From NCBI RefSeq assembly GCF_900101685.1, contig NZ_FMZZ01000001.1:744001-808000 (forward strand): 64,000 nt of DNA, written 5' to 3'. The translations under genes were made by a program, and so were the position numbers. The stretch's first letter is position 1. Each line of letters begins with the position of its first letter. The notes under the pieces were generated by a model. The model had not been told where the DNA came from and searched no databases. It was given only the letters and a program-made list of their open reading frames with translations. The DNA comes from Actinokineospora iranica (GTDB lineage: Bacteria > Actinomycetota > Actinomycetes > Mycobacteriales > Pseudonocardiaceae). This document shows positions 41,323 through 49,926 of the stretch, piece by piece.

Positions 41323-42113
41323 GCACAGCATCGCACACCAGCGCCGGGCACGAGTACACGCACTTGGCCCCCCTGTTCACCGAATTGGCTGAACTCTGCC
41401 CGCAAGACCCGCGCCGCGAGACCGTGCGCGACAAACTGGTCACCGGGCACCTCCCGCTGGCCGAGCACATCGCCATGCGGTTCGCCCATCGCGGCGTCGC
41501 CCGGGAAGACCTCACCCAGGTGGCCACGGTCGGCCTGATCCACGCCGTCGACCGGTTCGACCCGGGGCGTGGGATCGACTTCCTGTCGTATGCGGTGCCC
41601 ACCATCATGGGCGAGGTCCGGCGCTACTTCCGGGACACGGCCTGGTCGGTGCGGGTGCCGCGCAGGCTCAAGGAACTGCACCTGACGATCAGCGCGGCGG
41701 GCAACGAGCTTTCCCAGCGGCTGGGGCGCGCGCCGACGCCCAGCGAGATCGCCCAGCACCTCGGGATGACCCGCGAAGAGGTCTACGAGGGCCTGGAAGC
41801 CGGGCAGGTCTACCAGTCGGTCTCGCTGGACGAGGCGCTGTCCTCCGGCGACCCGGACTCCGACCCGCTGGCCGACACCCTCGGCGAGGACGACGCCGCG
41901 CTCAGCGGCATCGAGGACCACGAGTCGCTGCGCCCGCTGATCGAGCGGCTGCCCGAACGCGAGCGCCGGATCCTGATGCTGCGGTTCTTCAAGAACATGA
42001 CGCAGACCCAGATCGCCGAGAAGATCGGGGTGTCGCAGATGCACGTCTCCCGCCTGCTGAGCCGCACCCTGGAGACCCTGCGGGAAGGACTCGTCGCCGA
42101 GCCCGACCGCTGA
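41319..42113 (+). CDS. sigF: Alternative sigma factor of the SigB/SigF/SigG family
   Basis: 264 aa from a GTG overlapping the anti-sigma stop. Region 2 contains LPLAEHIAMRFAHRGVAREDLTQ and VGLIHAVDRFDPGRGIDFLSYA with PTIMGEVRRYFRD. Region 3 follows, and region 4 carries ERERRILMLRFFKNMTQTQIAEKIGVSQMHVSRLLSR. The combination is the stress/sporulation sigma class. It should direct promoters of GTTT-GGGTA type, one of which is visible before ku. Its regulator is the adjacent RsbW-like protein. Confidence 0.93.
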   Translation: MSTASHTSAGHEYTHLAPLFTELAELCPQDPRRETVRDKLVTGHLPLAEHIAMRFAHRGVAREDLTQVATVGLIHAVDRFDPGRGIDFLSYAVPTIMGEVRRYFRDTAWSVRVPRRLKELHLTISAAGNELSQRLGRAPTPSEIAQHLGMTREEVYEGLEAGQVYQSVSLDEALSSGDPDSDPLADTLGEDDAALSGIEDHESLRPLIERLPERERRILMLRFFKNMTQTQIAEKIGVSQMHVSRLLSRTLETLREGLVAEPDR

Positions 42114-42177
42114 CCGGCGCGCCGCCCACTGCCGCGCTCGATCGCGCCGAACGGCCGCCGATACGTGCGTAGCAGCG

Positions 42178-42201
42178 GTTTGAACAGGACTTTCCGGGTG
42201 T
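42178..42201 (+). promoter_or_regulatory. SigF/SigB-like promoter upstream of ku
   Basis: GTTTGA (42178-42183), 12-base spacer, GGGTGT (42196-42201). This matches the GTTTAA-N12-14-GGGTAT consensus of SigB/SigF at 10 of 12 positions, and lies about 44 bases before the ku start and directly after the sigma gene. Confidence 0.55.
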
Positions 42202-42244
42202 TCGTGGTCCACACTGGAGCAGACGACGGAGCCGGGGAGGCACG

Positions 42245-43201
42245 GTGGCGCGGCCGATTTGGAACGGAGCGATCAACTTCGGGCTCGTGACGGTCCCGGT
42301 GGAGTTGTACGGGGCGACCGAGGACCACACGATCAGCTTCCGGCAGTTCGAGCGCGGCACCTCCGACCGCATTCGTTACAAGCGCATCAACGAGCGCACC
42401 GGCAAGGAGGTCGCCTTCCCCGACATCGTCAAGGGCGCGGAGATCGGCGGCGGCGACTACGTCATCATCGAGCCGGACGAACTCGACCAGATCGCCCCCG
42501 GCCGCTCCCGGACGATCGATATCTCCGCCTTTGTCGACCTGGACGAGATCGACCCGATCCACTTCCAGAAGACCTACTGGCTGGCCCCGGCGAAAGAGGA
42601 GTACGGCAAGGCGTACAGCCTCCTGCTCCAGGCCATGCGCAAGACCAACCGGGCGGGCATCGCCACCTTCGTGATGCGCGGCAAGGAGTACCTGACCGCC
42701 ATCCGCGCGGGCGACGACCTGCTGATCCTGACGACTATGCTGTTCGCGGAGGACATCCGCGACCCGGCGAAGGAACTCAAGTCGCTGCCGGAGATCATTC
42801 CGGCGCGCGGCAAGGAACTGGACATGGCGATCAGCCTGATCGATTCCATGACCGAGGAATGGGAGCCGGAGAACTACCACGACACGTTCACCCAGCGGGT
42901 CGAGCAGCTGATCGAGGACAAGAAGGAAGGCCGCGAGATCGTCAGCGAGGCCGCCCCCAGCACCCCGACCAAGGTCGTGGACCTGTTCGAGGCGTTGAGC
43001 AAGAGTGTGGAAAGCCGGACGAAACGCCGGGGCGGTTCCGCGGAGAAGGCGGAAGACTTGTCTAGCCTGAGCAAGTCAGAGCTGGACAAGCGAGCCCGGG
43101 ACCTGGACATCAAGGGTCGCTCCAAGATGAGCCGCGCCGAACTGGAAAAGGCGGTGAAAACGGCCGGGGGCGCGGGCTCCCAACCGAGGAGGGCCTCGTG
43201 A
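42245..43201 (+). CDS. ku: Bacterial Ku, non-homologous end joining
   Basis: 318 aa from a GTG. The opening ARPIWNGAINFGLVTVPVELYGATEDH is diagnostic of bacterial Ku, followed by the KRINERTGKEV core and YWLAPAKEEYGKAYSLLLQAM. The C-terminus adds a Lys/Arg-rich extension with a SAP/Rho_N-like helix pair (SLSKSELDKRARDLDIKGRSKM). Ku homodimers encircle DNA ends and recruit LigD; no ligD gene is in the window. Four bases overlap the next gene. A SigF-like promoter suggests stationary or spore expression. Confidence 0.95.
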   Translation: MARPIWNGAINFGLVTVPVELYGATEDHTISFRQFERGTSDRIRYKRINERTGKEVAFPDIVKGAEIGGGDYVIIEPDELDQIAPGRSRTIDISAFVDLDEIDPIHFQKTYWLAPAKEEYGKAYSLLLQAMRKTNRAGIATFVMRGKEYLTAIRAGDDLLILTTMLFAEDIRDPAKELKSLPEIIPARGKELDMAISLIDSMTEEWEPENYHDTFTQRVEQLIEDKKEGREIVSEAAPSTPTKVVDLFEALSKSVESRTKRRGGSAEKAEDLSSLSKSELDKRARDLDIKGRSKMSRAELEKAVKTAGGAGSQPRRAS

Positions 43202-43386
43202 CGCCGACGTGCGTCTCCTGCGAGCAAGGGGTCAGCCACTGCCACGGCACCCTGATAGTCGACATCCTCACCCTCGACTGCACCGACCCCGACTGCCAGG
43301 ACCTGGACGTTGCCCGGCACACCCTGGTGCTCGACGCCACCGAGATCGACGAGCCGTCATCGTCCTCAGTCTCGACCGCCGCCTGA
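43198..43386 (+). CDS. Small cysteine-rich conserved protein
   Basis: 62 aa from a GTG overlapping the ku stop. It reads VTPTCVSCEQGVSHCHGTLIVD, then DCTDPDCQDLDVARH. Three or four Cys and His residues could bind a metal. This short protein is common in actinobacteria and usually annotated as hypothetical. Translationally coupled to ku here, so it shares its expression. Confidence 0.72.
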   Translation: MTPTCVSCEQGVSHCHGTLIVDILTLDCTDPDCQDLDVARHTLVLDATEIDEPSSSSVSTAA

Positions 43387-43433
43387 CCCCGCTCAGCTCG
43401 CCGAGCGCGAGATCGGCCGACTGAGACAGCGTT

Positions 43434-44822
43434 TCAGCATTCGATGACGTTGAGGGCCAGGCCGCCGCGGGCGGTCTCCTTGTACTTGGTGTGCATGTCG
43501 GCGCCGGTTTCGCGCATGGTCTTGATGACCTTGTCCAGGTGGACGACGTGGGTGCCGTCGCCGCGCAGGGCCATGCGGGAGGCGTTGATGGCCTTGGTGG
43601 AGCCGACCGCGTTGCGTTCGATACAGGGGATCTGGACCAAGCCGCCGACCGGGTCGCAGGTCAGGCCGAGGTGGTGTTCGAGGCCGATCTCGGCGGCGTT
43701 CTCCACCTGGGCGACCGAGCCGCCGAGGACCGCGGTGAGGCCCGCAGCGGCCATCGCGCACGCCGAGCCGACTTCGCCCTGGCAGCCGACCTCGGCGCCG
43801 GAGATCGAGCCGGTCTCCTTGAGCACCACGCCGATCGCGGCCGCGGTCAGCAGGAACTCCAGCACGCCGTCGTCGGTCGGGTCGGGCAGGAAGCGCGTGT
43901 AGTAGTGCAGGACGGCGGGGATGATGCCCGCCGCGCCGTTGGTGGGGGCGGTGACGATCCGGCCGCCGGACGCGTTCTCCTCGTTGACGGCCAGCGCGAA
44001 CAGGCTCACCCAGTCCATCACATAGAGCGGGTCGCCCACGCCGTCTTCGGCCACCAGCTTGGCGTGCAACGACTTCGCGCGGCGGGGGACCTTGAGGCCG
44101 CCGGGCAGCACGCCGTCGCGCGCGCAGCCCCGGGCGACGCTGTCCCGCATGACCTGCCAGATCCGCAGCAGGCCCGCGCGGACCTCGGCCTCGGTGCGCC
44201 ACACCATCTCGTTGCGCAGCATGACCTGGGCGATGGTGAGGTCGTGGCGTTCGCAGTGGGCCAACAGCTCGGCGGCCGTGCGGAACGGAAACGGGACCGG
44301 GGTGGTGTCGGCGGAGATGACCGGCCCACCTGCCGAGTCCTCGGTCAGGACGAACCCGCCACCGACCGAGTAGTACGTGCGCTCCGCCAGTTCCACCCCC
44401 GCCGGGTCCCAGGCGCGGAAGACCATGCCGTTGGGGTGCAGGGGAAGCGCCCGACGGCGGTGCATGACCAGGTCGCCATCACCGCCGCCCCGATCCTCGG
44501 CGAACGCGACCGGACGAACCCCCAGCACCGTGAGCGTCCCCGACTCCCGAATCCCCGCGACCCGCCGCGCGACGCTGTCGGTGTCGACATCCTCCGGCCG
44601 CTCGCCTTCCAACCCCAGCAACACCGCCTTGTCACTGCCGTGCCCATGCCCCGTCGCCCCAAGCGACCCGAACAGCTCCACCCGCACCCGCGCCACCGAG
44701 TCGAGCAAGCCATCGCCACGCAACCCCTCAGCGAAGGTCAGCGCCGCCCGCATCGGCCCCACCGTGTGCGAACTGGATGGTCCGATCCCGATACTGAACA
44801 GGTCGAAGACGCTGACCGCCAC
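43434..44822 (-). CDS. sdaA: L-serine dehydratase (iron-sulfur type)
   Basis: 462 aa, single-chain form. The N-terminal domain opens [26 protein letters not shown], and the C-terminal domain has [37 protein letters not shown] and [25 protein letters not shown]. Cysteines in these blocks bind the catalytic 4Fe-4S cluster. It deaminates L-serine to pyruvate. It lies beside glyA and the glycine cleavage genes, so serine made from glycine can be drained to pyruvate. Convergent with the ku cluster. Confidence 0.96.
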   Translation of the reverse strand: MAVSVFDLFSIGIGPSSSHTVGPMRAALTFAEGLRGDGLLDSVARVRVELFGSLGATGHGHGSDKAVLLGLEGERPEDVDTDSVARRVAGIRESGTLTVLGVRPVAFAEDRGGGDGDLVMHRRRALPLHPNGMVFRAWDPAGVELAERTYYSVGGGFVLTEDSAGGPVISADTTPVPFPFRTAAELLAHCERHDLTIAQVMLRNEMVWRTEAEVRAGLLRIWQVMRDSVARGCARDGVLPGGLKVPRRAKSLHAKLVAEDGVGDPLYVMDWVSLFALAVNEENASGGRIVTAPTNGAAGIIPAVLHYYTRFLPDPTDDGVLEFLLTAAAIGVVLKETGSISGAEVGCQGEVGSACAMAAAGLTAVLGGSVAQVENAAEIGLEHHLGLTCDPVGGLVQIPCIERNAVGSTKAINASRMALRGDGTHVVHLDKVIKTMRETGADMHTKYKETARGGLALNVIEC

Positions 44823-45061
44823 GACACACCTCCATCACAGAACGGCAGAGAAACACGCACCGGATCGCGGCACACGCCTCCAAGACCGTCAATCCACCCG
44901 CCTCCGGGTGGGGCGGGCATCTAGATATCTCCACTGTGCACCTTCACCGACCGGTTCCGGCACGGTGCCCGCACACCGACACCACAGTCACCACCACCGC
45001 GCACCCAGCAACCGGCCCACCTGCCACTGCCCCACCCGTCAGCCAGACCGAGGCTCGCAAG

Positions 45062-45077
45062 TGCTCAATGGGGTGGA
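45062..45077. repeat. Isolated terminus of the palindromic element
   Basis: GCTCAATGGGGTGGATG resembles the GCTCGATGGGGTGGAGTG terminus, 60 bases left of copy 3, without a partner arm. Like the fragment beside copy 1, it suggests a decayed or partial copy. Confidence 0.4.
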
Positions 45078-45121
45078 TGAGCGAACTCGCCCGCTGCCAG
45101 GCAGCACCAGCCCTGCCAGGT

Positions 45122-45270
45122 GCTCGATGGGGTGGAGTGGTTTCTTCGGGGGTGAAGGAAGATGCCTGAACTCGCCGTGGTCGTGGGGCCGAAGGCACCC
45201 CACCCGTCTTTCCCCACGACGGATCTTCCTTCGTAGGGGCCCCGAAGAAACCACTCCACCCCCATCGAGC
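45122..45270 (-). repeat. Palindromic repeat element, copy 3
   Basis: 149 bp in the 539-bp gap between the sdaA start and the glyA stop. Nothing else except a half terminus was found in the gap. It reads GCTCGATGGGGTGGAGTGG at the left and ends CCACTCCACCCCCATCGAGC. Inner arms GGAAGAT.C with GGATCTTCC and CGTGGTCGTGGGG with CCCCACGACG pair too. Orientation is reversed relative to copies 2 and 4, shown by the asymmetric tail CTGCCAGGCAGCACCAGCC on its left side. Confidence 0.92.
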
Positions 45271-45361
45271 CAACCCACCCAACCCAACCCAACCCAGCCC
45301 CGGGCCAGCCCCGCGCCGGGACCCGCGCCAGGAGTGAGGCGCGGTGCCCAACGCGGATAGA

Positions 45362-46633
45362 TCAGGCAGTCTCCGGATAGAGAGGCCGCCGCTTGACCAG
45401 CAGGTCCACCCGGTCGCGCAACTGCCTGCTGGAGTCATCGTCGAAGTCCGGGCGCAGCGCGGTGGCGATGATGTCGGCGACCTCGGTGAAGTCGTCGGCG
45501 TCGAAACCGCGCGTGGCCAGCGCCGGGGTGCCGATGCGCAGCCCCGAGGTGATCATCGGCGGCCGGGGGTCGAACGGGACCGCGTTGCGGTTGACCGTGA
45601 TGCCCACCGAGTGCAGGCGGTCCTCGGCCTGCTGCCCGTCCAGCTGGGAGTCGACCAGGTCGACCAGGACCAGGTGGACGTCGGTGCCGCCGGTCAGCAC
45701 CTTGACGCCCGCCGCAGCGCAGTCCGGGGCGGACAGGCGTTCGGCCAGGATGCGGGCGCCGTCGAGCACGCGGCGCTGGCGTTCGGCGAACTCCTCGGTC
45801 GCGGCGATCTTGAAGGCGACCGCCTTCGCGGCGATCACGTGCTCAAGCGGCCCGCCCTGCTGCCCGGGGAACACCGCTGAGTTGACCTTCTTGGCGAGCT
45901 CCTGGGTGGACAGCACGACACCGCCGCGCGGGCCGCCGAGCGTCTTGTGGGTGGTCGTGGTGACCAGGTGCGCGTGCGGCACCGGGTTGGGGTGCAGCCC
46001 GGCGGCGACGAGCCCGGCGAAGTGCGCCATGTCGACCATGAGCAGCGCGCCGACCGAGTCCGCGATCCGGCGGAACTCGGCGAAGTCGAGCTGGCGGGGG
46101 TAGGCCGACCAGCCCGCGATGATCAGCTTCGGCTTGCTCTCCCGCGCCAGCCGCTCGACCTCGGCCATGTCGACCCGGCCGCTGTCCTTGTCGACGTGGT
46201 AGGCGACGACGTTGTAGAGCTTGCCGGAGAAGTTGATCCGCATGCCGTGCGTCAGGTGCCCGCCGTGGGCGAGGTCGAGGCCGAGGATCGTGTCGCCCGG
46301 GTTCAGGACCGACACCATGGCGGCGGCGTTGGCCTGCGCGCCGGAGTGCGGCTGCACGTTGGCGTGCTCGGCGCCGAAGAGGGCCTTGACCCGGTCGATC
46401 GCGAGTTGCTCGATGACGTCGACGTGCTCGCAGCCGCCGTAGTAGCGGCGGCCGGGGTAGCCCTCGGCGTACTTGTTGGTCAGGACCGAGCCCTGCGCCT
46501 CGAGCACGCCCACCGGGGCGAAGTTCTCCGAGGCGATCATCTCCAGGGTGGACTGCTGGCGGCGCAGTTCGGCGTCGACCGCCGCGGCGACCTCGGGGTC
46601 TACCTCGGCCAGGGGCTGTCCGAAGGTGCTCAT
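45362..46633 (-). CDS. glyA: Serine hydroxymethyltransferase
   Basis: 423 aa from the ATG at 46633; a longer frame runs into gcvH and is not real. [31 protein letters not shown] is the family hallmark, and the PLP lysine lies in [16 protein letters not shown]. It interconverts serine and glycine with tetrahydrofolate, supplying one-carbon units. It is last in the gcvT-gcvH-glyA operon with an 11-base gap from gcvH, and copy 3 of the palindrome follows its stop by 92 bases. Confidence 0.97.
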   Translation of the reverse strand: MSTFGQPLAEVDPEVAAAVDAELRRQQSTLEMIASENFAPVGVLEAQGSVLTNKYAEGYPGRRYYGGCEHVDVIEQLAIDRVKALFGAEHANVQPHSGAQANAAAMVSVLNPGDTILGLDLAHGGHLTHGMRINFSGKLYNVVAYHVDKDSGRVDMAEVERLARESKPKLIIAGWSAYPRQLDFAEFRRIADSVGALLMVDMAHFAGLVAAGLHPNPVPHAHLVTTTTHKTLGGPRGGVVLSTQELAKKVNSAVFPGQQGGPLEHVIAAKAVAFKIAATEEFAERQRRVLDGARILAERLSAPDCAAAGVKVLTGGTDVHLVLVDLVDSQLDGQQAEDRLHSVGITVNRNAVPFDPRPPMITSGLRIGTPALATRGFDADDFTEVADIIATALRPDFDDDSSRQLRDRVDLLVKRRPLYPETA

Positions 46634-46644
46634 CCGGTTGTTCC

Positions 46645-47022
46645 TCAGCTTTCCTTGGTCAGCGCGTCGTACGCGGCGGCGTCGAGCAGGTCGGGTTCCT
46701 CGGCCACCCGGGCGCGGAACATCCAGCCGTCGCCGTAGGGGTCGGTGTTGACCAGCTCGGGGCTGTCGATCACGGCCTCGTTGATCTCCACGACCTCGCC
46801 GTCGACCGGCGAGTACAGCTCGGAGACCGCCTTGACGGACTCGACCTCGCCGCACGGCTCGCCCCGGGTGATCTTCGCGCCGACCTCGGGAAGCTGCACG
46901 AAGACCACGTCGCCGAGGTTCTTGGCCGCGAACTCGGTGATGCCGACGGTGGCCACGCCCGAGTCGGCGAGGTCGACCCACTCGTGCTCCTCGGTATAGC
47001 CGAGGTTCTCCGGAATGCTCAT
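46645..47022 (-). CDS. gcvH: Glycine cleavage system H protein
   Basis: 125 aa. The lipoylated lysine is Lys64 in [18 protein letters not shown], and the surrounding YTEEHEWV and [10 protein letters not shown] segments match GcvH. The C-terminus keeps [11 protein letters not shown]. It carries the aminomethyl group between P, T and L proteins; lpd encodes L, while gcvP is elsewhere. Middle gene of the gcvT-gcvH-glyA operon. Confidence 0.97.
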   Translation of the reverse strand: MSIPENLGYTEEHEWVDLADSGVATVGITEFAAKNLGDVVFVQLPEVGAKITRGEPCGEVESVKAVSELYSPVDGEVVEINEAVIDSPELVNTDPYGDGWMFRARVAEEPDLLDAAAYDALTKES

Positions 47023-47041
47023 GCTGTCGTGATTCTCCTGA

Positions 47042-48142
47042 TCAGGCGGGACGCTTGTAGAAGGGCAGCTTGACGACCTCGACCGGGGCGACCGTGCCGC
47101 GGATGTCGACCGTCAGCGCGGTGCCCGGCTCGCTGACCGAGACCGGCACGTACGCCATCGCGATGGGGTGGCCGAGCGTCGGCGAGAGAGCGCCGCTGGT
47201 GACCGTACCGACCCGGTTGCCGTCGCTGTCGGCAACCGCGTAACCGTGGCGGGGAGCACGCCTGCCGCTGCCGACCAGGCCGACCAGCACCCGACTGTCC
47301 ACATCGGCGTCCCGGCGGCGCTCCAGGGCGGCGCGGCCGACGAAATCACCGGGCTTGTCGAACTTCACGACCCGGCCCAGACCCGCGTCGAACGGGGTCA
47401 GTTCGACGCCGAGTTCATTGCCATAGAGCGGCATCCCCGCCTCCAGCCGCAGGGTGTCGCGGCAGGCCAGACCGGCCGGGACCAGGCCGTGCTCCGCGCC
47501 CGCGTCGGCCAGCGCCTGCCAGACCTCGGCCGCGTTCGCGCCCTCGACGTACAGCTCGAACCCGTCCTCGCCGGTGTAGCCGGTGCGGGCGAGCAGCACC
47601 TCGTGCCCGGCGACACGCGCCGGGACGGCGGCGTAGTAGGCCAGCGACACCAGGTCGGCCCCGGTGACCGGGCCGACGATGGCGGGCGAGGCGGGCCCCT
47701 GCACAGCGATCAACGCCACACTCGCCGACTGGTCGTCCACCTCGACGGAGAACCCGGCGGCCCGCTCCCGCAGCGCGGTGGCGACCGTCGCGGCGTTCGA
47801 GGCGTTCGCCACCACCATGAACCGGTCGTCGGCGAGCCGGTAGACGACCAGGTCGTCGAGCACGCCGCCGTCTTCGTCGCAGATCATCGTGTACCGGGCG
47901 CGGCCCGGTTTGACGGCCGACAGATTGCCGACGAGCGCGTAGTCGAGCGCCTGGGCCGCTTCCGGGCCGGTGAGCTCGATCTCGCCCATGTGGCTGAGGT
48001 CGAAGATGCCCGCGGCGGTGCGCACTGCCTTGTGCTCGGCAAGCTCGCTGCCGTACCGCAGGGGCATCGCCCAGCCTGCGAAGTCGGTGAACGAGGCGCC
48101 CAATGCCTCGTGCACCGCGTGCAGCGGGGAGAGTGTGCTCAT
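47042..48142 (-). CDS. gcvT: Glycine cleavage system T protein (aminomethyltransferase)
   Basis: 366 aa from the ATG at 48142, with GGAGACCGAACTTCC (GGAGA) upstream. [50 protein letters not shown] is spread over the N-terminus, with [14 protein letters not shown] later and the C-terminal YKRPA end. It transfers the methylene unit to tetrahydrofolate. First gene of the operon. The frame stays open far upstream through the repeat, which may mislead start calls; the conserved N-terminus fixes the start. Confidence 0.95.
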   Translation of the reverse strand: MSTLSPLHAVHEALGASFTDFAGWAMPLRYGSELAEHKAVRTAAGIFDLSHMGEIELTGPEAAQALDYALVGNLSAVKPGRARYTMICDEDGGVLDDLVVYRLADDRFMVVANASNAATVATALRERAAGFSVEVDDQSASVALIAVQGPASPAIVGPVTGADLVSLAYYAAVPARVAGHEVLLARTGYTGEDGFELYVEGANAAEVWQALADAGAEHGLVPAGLACRDTLRLEAGMPLYGNELGVELTPFDAGLGRVVKFDKPGDFVGRAALERRRDADVDSRVLVGLVGSGRRAPRHGYAVADSDGNRVGTVTSGALSPTLGHPIAMAYVPVSVSEPGTALTVDIRGTVAPVEVVKLPFYKRPA

Positions 48143-48308
48143 GGAAGTTCGGTCTCCTTCGGCGCGCCGGGAATCTGTCTTTTTCGCAGCGTGACATGCG
48201 GGGCGGGCGAATGCCGCTCGGTCTGGCGGGCTGTGGATGAATCGGGGCTGTGTGGATAGCTCGCTTGCGCGTTTTCGCGTTGTCTGATAAGCGGACTCTC
48301 GTGGGTTG

Positions 48309-48456
48309 GCTCGATGGGGTGGAGTGGTTTCTTCGGAGCCCCTGCGAAGGAAGATCCCGTCGTGGGAAAGACGGGTGGGGTGCCTTCGGCCCCACGACCA
48401 CGGCGAGTTCAGGGATCTTCCTTCACCCCCGAAGAAACCACTCCACCCCATCGAGC
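48309..48456 (+). repeat. Palindromic repeat element, copy 4, inside the gcvT leader
   Basis: 148 bp starting GCTCGATGGGGTGGAGTGG and ending CCACTCCACCCCATCGAGC. Inner arms AAGGAAGATCCCGTCGTGGG and its partner AGGGATCTTCCTT pair. It lies 167 bases upstream of the gcvT start and about 140 bases downstream of the glycine riboswitch on the same transcript. Same orientation as copy 2, opposite to copies 1 and 3. Confidence 0.92.
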
Positions 48457-48596
48457 ACTGGGCGGGCGCTGGTGCGGCCCGGTGGTGGGCGAGTGGGTGT
48501 GGCGGTGGCGGCCAGGCTGGTTGGGAAGTCCCGGAGGTGGTCTTGGGACGTGGGGGTGCTGGGGGAACGGCGGGCACCGGGAGCTCCTTGGGTACG

Positions 48597-48618
48597 ACAG
48601 GACATGTCTCTGTCCTGT
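48597..48618 (-). promoter_or_regulatory. Hairpin directly after the glycine riboswitch
   Basis: ACAGGACA (48597-48604) pairs with TGTCCTGT (48611-48618), loop of six. On the minus-strand transcript it follows aptamer 2 within a few bases and could be part of the expression platform. Confidence 0.45.
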
Positions 48619-48621
48619 GGT

Positions 48622-48812
48622 GGAACTCCCCCTCTGTCATGGGACCTGAGAGCTTCGCCGCCGATAGCGGCTTGCACCGTGGGTGAGGCGCCGAAGGGCG
48701 CCTGCTTTTCAGAGTGGCCTGGCCTGGAACGGTCGCTTTACCTGAGAGATTCCGGGGAGTTTGCTCCTTCGGTGCCCTGCCTCGGTGGGCGGGGGCTCTC
48801 CCGTTCCGGCTC
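48622..48812 (-). ncRNA. Tandem glycine riboswitch (gcvT motif)
   Basis: On the minus strand, aptamer 1 shows GGGAGAG, CACCGAAGGAGCAAACTCCC and AATCTCTCAGGTAAAG, then GACCGTTCC. Aptamer 2 shows CCACTCTGAA, CACGGTGCAAGCC, GCGAAGCTCTCAGGT and CATGACAGAGGG. These are the conserved glycine aptamer cores in the standard order, with a short linker. The riboswitch senses glycine and normally turns on glycine cleavage. The next gene on this strand is gcvT, about 480 bases on. The rest of the 702-bp gap contains the hairpin and copy 4. Confidence 0.92.
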
Positions 48813-48844
48813 GTGACGGCCCGATGTTCGGTTGTGGGGCGAGA

Positions 48845-49621
48845 CTAGTCCAGGCGGAAGCCGAACGGAAGTTCGAGCCGGTGGGCGGCGAGTAGGGCGG
48901 GGTCGGACAGGAGGTCGCGGGTTGGGGCGTCGGCGACGATCACGCCGTCGTCTATGAGGACGCTGCGGGGGCACAGTTGCAGGGCGTAGGGCAGGTCGTG
49001 GGTGACCATGAGCATGGTGCGGTTCAGGGCGAGGAGGACTTCGGCCAGTTCGCGGCGGGCGACTGGTTCCAGGTTGGCCGATGGCTCGTCGAGGACGAGG
49101 ATCTCCGGGTCGCAGGCGAGGACGGTGGCCAGGGCGACGCGGCGGCGTTGGCCGCCGGAGAGGTGCAGGGGGGAGCGGTCGGCGTGGGCGGTCATGCCGA
49201 CGGCGTCGAGCGCCTGGGTGACGCGGGCGTCCAGGTCGGGGCCGCGCAGGCCGAAGTTGGCTGGGCCGAAGGCGACGTCGTCACGGACGGTGGGCATGAA
49301 CAGCTGGTCGTCGGGGTCCTGGAAGACGATGCCGACGCGCCTGCGGATCTCGCGCAGGGTGCGCTTGGTCAGCGGGAGCCCGGCGACCTCGACGCGGCCT
49401 TGGCCGCCGCTCAGCACACCGTTGAGGTGCAGGACCAAGGTGGTCTTGCCCGCCCCGTTGGGACCGAGCACCGCGACCCGCTCCCCCGGCTCGACTCGCA
49501 GGTCGATGCCGAACAGGGCCTGGTGGCCGTCGGGGTAGGCGTAGGCGAGCCGGTCGACCAGCAGCGCGGGCGGAGCCGTGCCGCCACCCGGTTCCGCAGG
49601 GACCTCCTGAGTCAGCGCCAC
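48845..49621 (-). CDS. cbiO: ECF cobalt/nickel transporter ATP-binding protein
   Basis: 258 aa from the GTG at 49621 (VALTQEVPAEPGG), with GGGGGTGG upstream; the start is uncertain because similar start-like sequences repeat upstream. Walker A GPNGAGKTT, Q-loop FQDPDDQLFMPTVRDDVAFGP, signature LSGGQRRRVALATVLA and Walker B ILVLDEPSANL are typical of energy-coupling-factor ATPases. It powers the CbiMQ importer encoded just upstream. Confidence 0.92.
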   Translation of the reverse strand: MALTQEVPAEPGGGTAPPALLVDRLAYAYPDGHQALFGIDLRVEPGERVAVLGPNGAGKTTLVLHLNGVLSGGQGRVEVAGLPLTKRTLREIRRRVGIVFQDPDDQLFMPTVRDDVAFGPANFGLRGPDLDARVTQALDAVGMTAHADRSPLHLSGGQRRRVALATVLACDPEILVLDEPSANLEPVARRELAEVLLALNRTMLMVTHDLPYALQLCPRSVLIDDGVIVADAPTRDLLSDPALLAAHRLELPFGFRLD

Positions 49622-49845
49622 GAGACCACCCCCACGGCAGCGACCCGGCAGGCAGGCAACGCGGGCTCGGCCGCACCGCTGTCCAGTACCACCGAGACCT
49701 CCCGACTCAACGCCACGAAACCACCCCCACCACACCAGCGGAGCCCAACAGCGACACCGGCACGACAACACCGCCGCCTGATACCAACGCCGCCCGATAC
49801 CGACGCCCAGCGAGTCAGCGCCACGAGATCACCACTGCGACAGCG
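49621..49845 (-). repeat. Three degenerate direct repeats of the cbiO start region
   Basis: The minus strand carries GGTGGTCTCGTGGCGCTGAC at the cbiO start (GTG 49621), GGTGGTTTCGTGGCGTTGAG (GTG 49716) and GTGATCTCGTGGCGCTGACT (GTG 49824), 95 and 108 bases apart. Each would encode a similar start (VALTQEV, VALSREV, VALTRWA). They fill most of the 305-bp gap between cbiO and cbiQ, which shows no other gene. Confidence 0.6.
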
Positions 49846-49926
49846 GCGAATGACAGCACGTGGCCAAGACAGCAAGCCAGCGACACGGCAGGACAGCACT
49901 GCCGTCCGCGGCCGCCGGAATCCGGG

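Noticed and set aside
47042-48640. Long frame giving gcvT a 166-residue N-terminal extension
   Set aside because: It reads through the palindromic repeat and into the riboswitch flank. The conserved GcvT start is at 48142 with GGAGA upstream.
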